A stretch of DNA of 14,876 nucleotides, taken from assembly GCA_947483545.1 (NCBI GenBank), contig CANKNP010000093.1:1-14876 (forward strand), in the 5' to 3' direction. Of this stretch, positions 1 through 6,748 are shown one piece after another (positions within the stretch are counted from its first letter, which is position 1; the number at the start of each line of letters is the position of its first letter). Below the pieces are notes generated by a model. The model was given only the letters and a program-made list of their open reading frames with translations. It ran no database searches and was not told the DNA's origin. The stretch comes from Deltaproteobacteria bacterium (GTDB lineage Bacteria > Myxococcota > UBA796 > SXON01). A program made the translations under genes and the position numbers.

Positions 1-12
1 ACGCCGCCTGTG

Positions 13-2601
13 TCATCCGCCGATTCCGACGATCCTGACGATTGGCCCCTCCGGGTTGGTGTCGGCGCGGAGGTCGATCACGCCTTCGATCGCCCAGGCC
101 GCAGCGTCTTCGGCATCGGGGTCGTCGGGGTCGGCGAAGGCGTCGGCCAGGGTCGGAGTGGCGAGGGGGACGGGGAGGACGTGGCGAACGGTCCATTGGT
201 GGGGGCCTGCGGGGCGCAGGGTAGTGAGGGTGGAGGCGCGGGCGCGGTGGTCGAAGGCGACGTTCCCGTGGTCGGCGAGGAAGGGGGCGAGCGCCGCTTC
301 GATCTCGGCGGCGCCCCAGGGGTCTGCCTCGCCGCGCAGGATGCCCGCGGCGGCCTCCTCCCAGTCGCGCCGCGAGAGCGCCCGGATGAACAGGTGGAGT
401 TCGGCGCGGATACGGGCGTTGAAGGCCCGCTTGTCTGCGGAGATGTCCAGCTTTCTCGGGGCCTCGGGTCTGGCGTCCCCGCCCCCAAGCATCGACTCCC
501 ACTCGGTCAAAAGGCTGGCGTCCACCATCCCCAACATGCTCCGAAGCCAGGCCAGCACGTCCAACAGCTCGTCGGAATGGGCGTCCACGGGCACGTTCTG
601 GAGCAGCGCCTTGTACACCTCCGAGACGTAACGGAGGAGCACCCCCTCCGAGCGTTGCAGCCCGTACTCCTTCACATAGTCCGCGAAGGAGGTGTAGATC
701 TCCGCCATCTCGCCCACCACCGCCTTCGGGCGGACCGACTCCGGCTGCAGCCAGGGGTGCGACTCTTTGTAGTTGTTGAAAAACGTGTAGATGGCCTCGG
801 CACCCGGCTTCGGCCAGGTGACCTCCTGGATGGCGACGATCCGTTCTTCGTACGGCACGCCCGCGGCCTTCAGGGCCTGTATGGCCTCAAACCGGGCCTT
901 GTCCTGCTGCTTCAGGAGCACGTGGCGGGGGTTCTCCAGGATCGCCTCGACCCAGGTGACCACGTCCACGGCGAACGTTGGCGCCTTCGGGTCCAGGTCT
1001 GCGAGCGCGTCGAGCAGGAACAACGAGAGCGTGTGGTGCAGGCTGAAGTCCCGCTGGAGCGTCGGGTCGAGCGTCAGTCGACCCTCGTCCACGCCGACGA
1101 CGTGGGCGCTCCGCAAATTTTCCAAGAGGCTGTGCGCCGCCAGCCGGAGCTTCTCCTTTTCGGCCGCAGACGCATGGCTGGTCTCGATCAACGCCAACAT
1201 CGCGTCGAACCCAGGCTGCGCGTCGCCCGTGCGCTCCTGCGCCCGTTGCATCATCGTCAGCATCCGGCCGTGATCGACCGAGAACGTGCTCGCCAGCGCC
1301 TCGGGCGGGCGCTCCATCAGCGAGAGGAGCGTCTGCTCGTCCCAGTGTTTGTAACCCTTCGTCGGGGGTTGGGCCTTGACGATCTTTCGGCGCTTCTTCG
1401 GGTCTGTCACTCGGATGTCGGTCATCAGGTTTTCAATCACATGCGCAGGCGCCTGGGCGACGACAAAGCCGACGTGGTCGAAGCCTGCGCGCCCGGCACG
1501 GCCCGCGATCTGTTTGAATTCGCGGACACGGAGAATCCCTACATTTTCGCCGTCAAACTTGCAGAGTTGGGTGAACAAGACGGTGCGGATGGGCACGTTG
1601 ATACCGACCCCAAGCGTGTCGGTGCCGCAGATCACCTTCAGGAGCCCGGCCTGGGCGAGCCGCTCGACCAGCAGACGATACCGGGGGAGCAGTCCGGCGT
1701 GGTGCAGCCCGATGCCGTGCAGCACATAGCGACGGATCGTCGGGCCGAAGGGGCTCGCAAAGCGAAATCCGGCCACGGCCGCCGTCAGGGCCTTTTTCTC
1801 CTCTTTGGTACACCAATCGACGCTCATGAGCGCCTGCGCCTGATCGGTCGCGTCGTTCTGCGTGAAGTGAACCACGTAGACGGGGGCCTTGCCCTCGCGC
1901 ACGAGCAGGCTGAGCGCCTCTTGAAACGGTCGGGTGCTGTACGAGAATTCCAGTGGAACGGGGCGGTGAACCCCGCGAACCTCGGAGACCTGCCGGGAGG
2001 TGCGCCGGGCGAGATCTTCGCGGATGACCCGCGTGTCCCCCAACGTCGCGGACATCAGCAGGAACGTGGCTTGGGGCAGCGTGAGCAGTGGGATCTGCCA
2101 AGCCATGCCGCGATCCCGGTCCGCATAGTAATGAAACTCATCCATCACCACGCTGTCCACCTTCGCGCTCGCACCCTCTCGGAGCGCGACGTTGGCGAGG
2201 ATCTCGGTCGTGCAGCACAGGATCGGCGCCTCCCGGTTGACAGCACCGTCGCCCGTCATCATGCCCACATGCTCTGCTCCAAAGATCCGGCAAAGCTCGA
2301 AGAATTTCTCGCTGACGAGGGCCTTGATGGGCGCTGTGTACCAGGTCCTGCCGAGCTCAGCGAAGGTCTTGAAGTGGAGCGCGACCGCCACGAGCGATTT
2401 TCCGGATCCCGTCGGCGCGTCCAGGACGACGTGATTGCCAGAAAAGATCTCCAGGATGGCCTCCTCCTGGTGGGGGTACAGCGTCACGCCGCGTGCCGCG
2501 ATCCAAGCCAAGAAGGCCTCAAGCATCGCGTCGCCGGCTTGCGCTGGGGGGCCGAATCCATGCTCGGGGATGTACCGATCAAGGCGCTGGGGATCGAGCA
2601 T
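13..2601 (-). CDS. Ski2-like DEAD/DEAH-box superfamily II helicase with DUF3516-type C-terminus
   Basis: An ATP-dependent nucleic-acid helicase of 862 residues, presumably cytoplasmic and acting on RNA like other Ski2-like enzymes. The substrate is inferred. The core motifs are complete: Walker A DAPTGSGKS at 61-69, a DEFH box at 154-157, motif III SAT at 184-186, the Ski2-type HHAGL at 300-304, motif V around 325-337 (CGTDTLGVGINVP) and motif VI QIAGRAGRAGF at 364-374. A long, mostly helical region from about 395 to the end matches, from memory, the DUF3516 C-terminal part of actinobacterial and myxobacterial helicases. The frame stays open to 3036, but the 145 extra codons are Arg/Pro-rich low-complexity sequence antisense to the neighbouring gene, so ATG at 2601 is preferred. 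M26 is an alternative start. The gene diverges from the pseudokinase gene across 29 bases and has no Shine-Dalgarno sequence. Family assignment is secure; biological role is unknown. Confidence 0.93.
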   Translation of the reverse strand: MLDPQRLDRYIPEHGFGPPAQAGDAMLEAFLAWIAARGVTLYPHQEEAILEIFSGNHVVLDAPTGSGKSLVAVALHFKTFAELGRTWYTAPIKALVSEKFFELCRIFGAEHVGMMTGDGAVNREAPILCCTTEILANVALREGASAKVDSVVMDEFHYYADRDRGMAWQIPLLTLPQATFLLMSATLGDTRVIREDLARRTSRQVSEVRGVHRPVPLEFSYSTRPFQEALSLLVREGKAPVYVVHFTQNDATDQAQALMSVDWCTKEEKKALTAAVAGFRFASPFGPTIRRYVLHGIGLHHAGLLPRYRLLVERLAQAGLLKVICGTDTLGVGINVPIRTVLFTQLCKFDGENVGILRVREFKQIAGRAGRAGFDHVGFVVAQAPAHVIENLMTDIRVTDPKKRRKIVKAQPPTKGYKHWDEQTLLSLMERPPEALASTFSVDHGRMLTMMQRAQERTGDAQPGFDAMLALIETSHASAAEKEKLRLAAHSLLENLRSAHVVGVDEGRLTLDPTLQRDFSLHHTLSLFLLDALADLDPKAPTFAVDVVTWVEAILENPRHVLLKQQDKARFEAIQALKAAGVPYEERIVAIQEVTWPKPGAEAIYTFFNNYKESHPWLQPESVRPKAVVGEMAEIYTSFADYVKEYGLQRSEGVLLRYVSEVYKALLQNVPVDAHSDELLDVLAWLRSMLGMVDASLLTEWESMLGGGDARPEAPRKLDISADKRAFNARIRAELHLFIRALSRRDWEEAAAGILRGEADPWGAAEIEAALAPFLADHGNVAFDHRARASTLTTLRPAGPHQWTVRHVLPVPLATPTLADAFADPDDPDAEDAAAWAIEGVIDLRADTNPEGPIVRIVGIGG

Positions 2602-2606
2602 GGTTG

Positions 2607-2612
2607 CGTCTA
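2607..2612 (-). promoter_or_regulatory. Candidate -10 element for the helicase gene (leaderless)
   Basis: Read on the minus strand this is TAGACG, five bases before the helicase ATG at 2601. The same TAGAC at the same distance from ATG occurs before the lipoprotein gene at 14559. No Shine-Dalgarno sequence and no -35 hexamer were seen. The fit to TATAAT is weak because the sixth base is G. Confidence 0.3.
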
Positions 2613-2618
2613 ACGGCG

Positions 2619-2624
2619 TACAAT
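2619..2624 (+). promoter_or_regulatory. -10 element TACAAT for the pseudokinase gene (leaderless)
   Basis: TACAAT matches five of six bases of TATAAT and ends six bases before the ATG at 2631. Transcription would therefore begin at or next to the start codon. There is no Shine-Dalgarno sequence upstream and no recognisable -35 box. This supports a leaderless mRNA and supports ATG 2631 over the upstream in-frame starts. Confidence 0.5.
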
Positions 2625-2630
2625 CGCGCG

Positions 2631-4694
2631 ATGCAACGTCCGCCCCCGCTCCGACGCACCCGCAGGGTCCCTTGCACCTGTGTCGGGTGTGGGCGGCTGG
2701 TCGAGTCCGCGGATGTGACGTGCGCGAAGTGTGGGCGGGAGCGGCCCGCTTCGGGGTGGCCGCCGACGGGCATGCCAGGGTTGGATGGGGGGCACGGTGG
2801 CGCGGGGGGCGTCGCGTCGGTCTCGGTGTTTGGGGCTCAGCACGAAGAGTCCGGGGATGAGCCGAGCGATCAGGGCCACGGGGGGGCCAACCTTCGGGAC
2901 GAGATGCCGGAGGAGGCGCTCGAGATCGCGAGCAGCGTGCGGCCGAAGGCGCTCCGGATTCGGGTAGCGCCTGGCGCGGAGGATGAGCCGGTCGAAGCCG
3001 ACGAAGACACGGACGCCGAAGAGATCGCCCGGTCACGCGCCGCCGCGGTGGAGTCGCGCTACGCCGGCCGGTACAGCATCGAAGAGACGCTCACGAGCAC
3101 GCCGCACCTGCAGCGACACCTCGCCGTGCAGGAGCCGCTCGTCCGGCGGGTGGTGTTGACCGTGCTCCCGCAGAACCGTCCCGGCGAGGTTCAGCAGGCG
3201 CTCGAGTCCCGGTTCTTGCGCGATGCCCGGGTGCTCGCGCGCTTGCGCCATCCCGCGCTCGCGCCGGTCCACGACGCCGGGCGGGCGCCGGATGGCACGT
3301 GTTTTGTGACCGAAGAGGTGCCCTACGGCCCTACGATCCAGCAGCTGTCGAGCTCGGGTGCGCTGCGCGCCGAGCCTCTGCTGCAGATTTTCAAGGCCGT
3401 GGTCGGCGCCATCGGCGCGATGCATGAGGCGGGCGTCGTCCATCGCTGCCTGCGCGGGGATTGTGTTGTCATCGGCTCAGTCATCGGCGAGGGCCCCGCC
3501 CCCGTGCAGGTCGGGCGGTACGGCTGGCATGTGCTCCCGGAGGATGGACCCGTCGAGGACGATCCCGCCGCGGTGGTGGTCTGGCCCCCTGAGCTTTTGA
3601 GCGGCGAGGAGCCCGACGAGTCCGGCGACGTCTATGCGATCGGGGTGTTGCTCTACCACGCGCTCGCGGGCGTTCCGGCGTACACGGGCACCGGATCCGA
3701 GATCCGCGCTGCCCGTGCCGCGGGCCCCCCGCCCCCGCTCCCCCACCCCGGCGGTATGCTCTCCGCCCTCGCCACTCTGGCCGAGCAGTGTATGGACCCG
3801 AGCCCCGAGGCTCGTCCCGCCTCCGCCCGCGCGATCCTCACGCGGCTTGAGGAGATCGGCCGGCCGCCGGCCCCCCCGCCCCCCGCGCCGGTCAAGGCCG
3901 GCTGGTCTACGCGCCTCGCCGCAGCCGCGATCACCGGCGCGGCGCTCCCCACCGTCCTGCTCATCGCCGGCGGGGTCTGGTTCACGACCCGCCCCCCCGA
4001 GCCGATTGCTCCTGACGCTCCTTTGGCCGCCCCCGCCGTCCCCGCGCCCGCCGTTCCCGATGAAGCCGCCACCGAAGCCCTCGTCAACGAGCGTGTCGCG
4101 GCCTGGCTCAAGGAGCACGGGGTCGGCTTGCCGGGGTCGGAGGCTCCCCCGCCCGAGCCGGCGGTGACCACGCCTCCTGCGCCTGTCGCGCAGCCGGCGG
4201 CCCCTCGCCCGCCGCCTCCGCGCGAGGCCACGCCGGTCGCGCGCTCGCTGCCCGAGCCAGCCCCGGTCGTCCCCGTCGAGGTCGTGCCTGTGATGGTCGA
4301 GCCTGTGGCGGTCGTGGAGCCGGTGGTTGTGGTCCCGGCGGTGGTCGAGCCCGCCCCCCCCGTGGCTACGGTGGCGCCGGCCGCCCCTGTCGTGCAAGGC
4401 GCCGCCGCGCTCTCAGGGTTGTGGCTCGGAAAGGTCTCCGGTGGGACCATCGCGTTCGACCTCGTCGTATCCGAGAGCGGCGTGGTCCAGGGCCGCGCGC
4501 GTCGCAGCGACTACGCCGGCGAGGGTCGGATCACCGGGCGGGTCCAAGCGTCGGCAGAGGGGCTGCGGGTCAGCATCAGTGTCAGTCAGGACGGCACCAC
4601 CTCGACGTACACCGGCAGCATCGTGGACGGCGCGTTCGTCGGCAAGGTGTTCGACGGCGCCAAGGGGATCGGGCGGTTCAGCGTACGGCGGTGA
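2631..4694 (+). CDS. Zinc-ribbon transmembrane pseudokinase (Pkn-like) with extracytoplasmic C-terminal domain
   Basis: A 687-residue receptor-like protein. A zinc ribbon (C17-x2-C20, C31-x2-C34) is followed by an acidic linker and a Hanks-type kinase fold at about 146-410. The catalytic residues are lost. The VAIK-type lysine is T177 (VVLTVLP), HRD reads HRC at 271-273 followed by LRGDC, and DFG is replaced by RYG at 296-298. Structural landmarks remain: RLRHP at 205-209, PPE at 319-321 in place of APE, and DVYAIGVLLY from 333. One membrane span lies near 431-451. A long Pro/Ala/Val linker with repeated VEP/VVP units (about 455-590) leads to a beta-rich domain at about 594-687. It probably binds a ligand outside and signals through partners inside, without phosphotransfer; that role is inference. 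The frame is open upstream to 2493, but that part is antisense to the helicase. Transcription is probably leaderless from TACAAT. Confidence 0.88.
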   Translation: MQRPPPLRRTRRVPCTCVGCGRLVESADVTCAKCGRERPASGWPPTGMPGLDGGHGGAGGVASVSVFGAQHEESGDEPSDQGHGGANLRDEMPEEALEIASSVRPKALRIRVAPGAEDEPVEADEDTDAEEIARSRAAAVESRYAGRYSIEETLTSTPHLQRHLAVQEPLVRRVVLTVLPQNRPGEVQQALESRFLRDARVLARLRHPALAPVHDAGRAPDGTCFVTEEVPYGPTIQQLSSSGALRAEPLLQIFKAVVGAIGAMHEAGVVHRCLRGDCVVIGSVIGEGPAPVQVGRYGWHVLPEDGPVEDDPAAVVVWPPELLSGEEPDESGDVYAIGVLLYHALAGVPAYTGTGSEIRAARAAGPPPPLPHPGGMLSALATLAEQCMDPSPEARPASARAILTRLEEIGRPPAPPPPAPVKAGWSTRLAAAAITGAALPTVLLIAGGVWFTTRPPEPIAPDAPLAAPAVPAPAVPDEAATEALVNERVAAWLKEHGVGLPGSEAPPPEPAVTTPPAPVAQPAAPRPPPPREATPVARSLPEPAPVVPVEVVPVMVEPVAVVEPVVVVPAVVEPAPPVATVAPAAPVVQGAAALSGLWLGKVSGGTIAFDLVVSESGVVQGRARRSDYAGEGRITGRVQASAEGLRVSISVSQDGTTSTYTGSIVDGAFVGKVFDGAKGIGRFSVRR

Positions 4695-4717
4695 CCTAGG
4701 AGTCCGTAGGGCATACC

Positions 4718-4768
4718 CCGGGAGCGCCGCCCGCGAGGGCTCGCAGCGGGCGCCGCGGCTGCTCCCGG
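4718..4768 (+). terminator. Candidate hairpin terminator downstream of the pseudokinase gene
   Basis: A perfect 8-bp outer stem, CCGGGAGC (4718-4725) with GCTCCCGG (4761-4768), encloses a second pairing GCCCGC (4729-4734) with GCGGGC (4746-4751). It begins 24 bases after the stop codon in a convergent gap. No T-tract follows, so intrinsic termination is uncertain. Confidence 0.4.
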
Positions 4769-4795
4769 AGCCGAAGAACTCAACGTCGCCCGGGC

Positions 4796-4823
4796 CCCCG
4801 GCGCGGGTACTCCCGCGTCGGGG
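4796..4823 (-). terminator. Strong hairpin just after the minus-strand operon stop codon
   Basis: The arms CCCCG-G-CGCGGG (4796-4807) and CCCGCG-T-CGGGG (4812-4823) form a 12-bp stem with one G.T position and a four-base TACT loop. On the minus strand it begins five bases after the TGA at 4829-4831, the usual place for a terminator. There is no clear U-tract, as is common in GC-rich genomes. Confidence 0.5.
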
Positions 4824-4828
4824 CTAGT

Positions 4829-5662
4829 TCAGCCGCCCGCGGCGGCCGCAGTCTCCATCATCGCCCGCGCCTCTGGGATGGGGCCTTCGTCGCTAAGGCA
4901 AGCCGCCAGCAGCGGATCCGCCAGAAGGTCGAAGTAGTTGCGCGCCACGCCGTCCACATAGACGACGTCGGACACAAGCCGAATGCCATGGCTGTAATCG
5001 GCATAATGCACGCCGTGCACCGTGCTGAGCGGCTGGATCGGTCGCCCGTCCGAGCGATGCCACCCGTAGATCGCCTCCCGGTCGGGCTGCCCAAGGAGCC
5101 GCGGGCTCAGCACCACGTCCTTCTTCGTGCCGGCCACAAGCGCGCTGAGCGGGCTCGCTCCACGCTCCTCCGCGATCCGATCGCGGCTCTCCAGGATGTA
5201 CGGCACCGAGCGCATCTCCGGGCCGGCCGGCAACGGCGCGGGGTCGAGGCGAAGTGCGGCCGCAGCATAGACCGCATCCACGATCTTGCGCGTGGGCAGC
5301 CCGTAGCCAAGGGCACGCGCTACCTCGGACGCTGCGCCAAAATCGAGGGGTACGGGAAGGAAATCATCATCCCCCCCGATGGACAGGTAGTCTCGGGGCA
5401 CGAAAAGGGTGATGACCGAGCCCTCCGCGGGCCCGGCGAGCGTCACCGGGACAAGATCGCGGAGAAAGGCGGGGATGTTGCCTGCCAGCAGCTCATCCCG
5501 CGTGGCGGCATTGCGTTCGCGATCGGAGAGGCCGCACACCCGCGCGGCGAAGGCCGTGCCGGATGCGGCGTCCGACGGGCGTGGTGGAAAGGCCGAAACG
5601 GCCAGATCCGGGATCGTACATTCGGCGGCGCGCGCGAGGGAGGCCAGGAGGAGGATGAGCAT
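4829..5662 (-). CDS. Secreted protein of unrecognised family
   Basis: A 277-residue exported protein; I do not recognise a named family. It begins with a hydrophobic signal peptide (MLILLLASLARAAEC, probable cleavage near residue 13) that has no positive charge at its N-terminus. The mature part is globular with no further membrane segment. The most distinctive stretch reads YGWHRSDGRPIQPLS, then HGVHYADYSHGIRLVSD, with clustered His, Tyr, Asp and Ser typical of a catalytic or metal site. An earlier patch reads PRDYLSIGGDDDF. It may be an envelope enzyme, but nothing fixes the reaction. It is the third gene of a minus-strand group, 27 bases after the SUMF1-like gene, and lies directly before a strong hairpin. 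It has no Shine-Dalgarno sequence at ATG 5662; a TATCCT hexamer nine bases upstream could give it its own transcript. Confidence 0.8.
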   Translation of the reverse strand: MLILLLASLARAAECTIPDLAVSAFPPRPSDAASGTAFAARVCGLSDRERNAATRDELLAGNIPAFLRDLVPVTLAGPAEGSVITLFVPRDYLSIGGDDDFLPVPLDFGAASEVARALGYGLPTRKIVDAVYAAAALRLDPAPLPAGPEMRSVPYILESRDRIAEERGASPLSALVAGTKKDVVLSPRLLGQPDREAIYGWHRSDGRPIQPLSTVHGVHYADYSHGIRLVSDVVYVDGVARNYFDLLADPLLAACLSDEGPIPEARAMMETAAAAGG

Positions 5663-5671
5663 CGGGGCGCG

Positions 5672-5677
5672 AGGATA
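5672..5677 (-). promoter_or_regulatory. Weak candidate internal -10 (TATCCT)
   Basis: On the minus strand TATCCT lies nine bases before ATG 5662, in the 27-base gap after the SUMF1-like gene. It matches TATAAT at four positions, including the three most conserved. No -35 was seen. It is offered only because the downstream gene lacks a ribosome binding site. Confidence 0.2.
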
Positions 5678-5689
5678 GCCGCCTTTTCG

Positions 5690-6748
5690 TCAGAGGGTCT
5701 GACAACATCGAAACCCGAGGTGGTAGTTCTGGTGACTCGCGGGATCACGCACGCGGGTCCCGTGCCAGAAAGGCGCTCGCCACCGACAGGAGTCCTCGTG
5801 CGCCCGCACCTGGTCGAACACGAACCAACTGCCTTTCAGCTCGGTGACCCCGAGCGTGGTCGAGCCCCGGCTGGCCATTTCGCTCATCGACAGCGGCAGG
5901 TTCATCGCCTCGGCGGCGTTCCCGTTGAGATCGTACGCTCCGAGCGGGCTTCGGCACTCTGGGAAGGAGCCCGCCGGGTAGGTGTTCGATCCACAACCCG
6001 CCCACTCTCCCCCATTGCACCCTGCGCTTTTCGAGCTGCCGGTGCCGCACACGCCCTCCCGATAGGACTCTCCGTAGCTCCAGATCTGCGGGTCTGCGGC
6101 ATTGTTGGCGTTCCGCATGAGGCCCACCGCGGTCAGGGCGGACACTCCGGTGGCGAGGTCGAAGCGGTAGTCCGGGGCTTCCAACTCTCCCGCACATGCA
6201 CCCTCCCACTCGTGGGCATCACAGAGCCGCTTTCCCATCGCCTCGCAGACCGCCGCGGCGTCTGACGTCCGCGTCCAGACCACCGGATATTCGCAGGGAA
6301 TATCCGGGAACTCGAACATGTCGATGCAGGCCTGGGCGTCCTCCGGACGCGCCTTGGATGGGTCGTACAGCGGGACCATGTACGGTCCACCGCAGATCCG
6401 CTCGGCCTCTGGGTCGGTTGTCTGCATCTTCGCGGCCGCCTGCCGACTCCTGCAGTCCTCGACGCTCAGCGGGTGGCGGGTGACGGCTGGGTTGCCGGTG
6501 CCCATCCGGGGCGCCGCTGTGAAGATCGCGGTGAGCTTCCCGACGCTGGCTGGGCTCAAACGGTGTGCCTCTCGCAACTTCTCAAGCAGCTCCGCCTGCT
6601 CCGGTGTCGGCTGAGCACCTCCGGTCGCAGCCTGTCCGAGCGAACCGAAAACCGCCAGGGTCAGGAGGGCGGGGAGGACCAACAGCGCGGACGCGGTCTG
6701 CAACCCAACCCGGCGCGCCGAAGGCCCGCGCTGCTCGTTGCTGCTCAC
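5690..6748 (-). CDS. SUMF1/formylglycine-generating-enzyme-like exported protein
   Basis: A 352-residue protein with one N-terminal hydrophobic segment (about 18-38; signal peptide or anchor) and a SUMF1-fold domain from about 120 to the end. Family landmarks are MGKRLCDAHEWEGAC (171-185), corresponding to the GYRLPTEAEWE region, LGAYDLNGNAAEAMN (269-283), corresponding to GLYDMxGNVWEW, and the terminal HLGFRCC (343-349). True formylglycine-generating enzymes have two active-site cysteines five residues apart before the GFR motif. Here that region has a single Cys (C321), so sulfatase activation is unlikely and a binding or other role is more probable. It is rich in Cys (C99, C119, C141, C152, C168, C176, C185, C234, C244, C252, C265, C321, C348, C349), fitting an oxidising periplasm. 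The GTG start at 6748 lies inside the upstream gene's stop in a GTGA overlap, implying translational coupling. Confidence 0.82.
   Translation of the reverse strand: MSSNEQRGPSARRVGLQTASALLVLPALLTLAVFGSLGQAATGGAQPTPEQAELLEKLREAHRLSPASVGKLTAIFTAAPRMGTGNPAVTRHPLSVEDCRSRQAAAKMQTTDPEAERICGGPYMVPLYDPSKARPEDAQACIDMFEFPDIPCEYPVVWTRTSDAAAVCEAMGKRLCDAHEWEGACAGELEAPDYRFDLATGVSALTAVGLMRNANNAADPQIWSYGESYREGVCGTGSSKSAGCNGGEWAGCGSNTYPAGSFPECRSPLGAYDLNGNAAEAMNLPLSMSEMASRGSTTLGVTELKGSWFVFDQVRAHEDSCRWRAPFWHGTRVRDPASHQNYHLGFRCCQTL

Noticed and set aside
10..2613. An 867-codon plus-strand open frame covering almost the whole helicase gene
   Set aside because: It is antisense to a gene with complete helicase motifs, has an Arg/Gly/Val/His-rich composition with no domain, and is expected from the biased third positions of GC-rich coding sequence.
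2602..3036. A 145-codon N-terminal extension of the helicase frame
   Set aside because: It is low-complexity Arg/Pro/Ala sequence antisense to the pseudokinase zinc ribbon and linker. The helicase-like sequence begins after ATG 2601.
4261..4390. Repetitive Val/Pro/Glu coding stretch considered as a DNA tandem repeat
   Set aside because: The unit varies in length and sequence and reads as a stalk-like linker between the membrane span and the outer domain of the pseudokinase. It is not a true tandem array.
4988..6265. A 425-codon plus-strand open frame
   Set aside because: It is antisense to the secreted-protein and SUMF1-like genes, whose signal peptide and conserved motifs mark them as the real coding strand.
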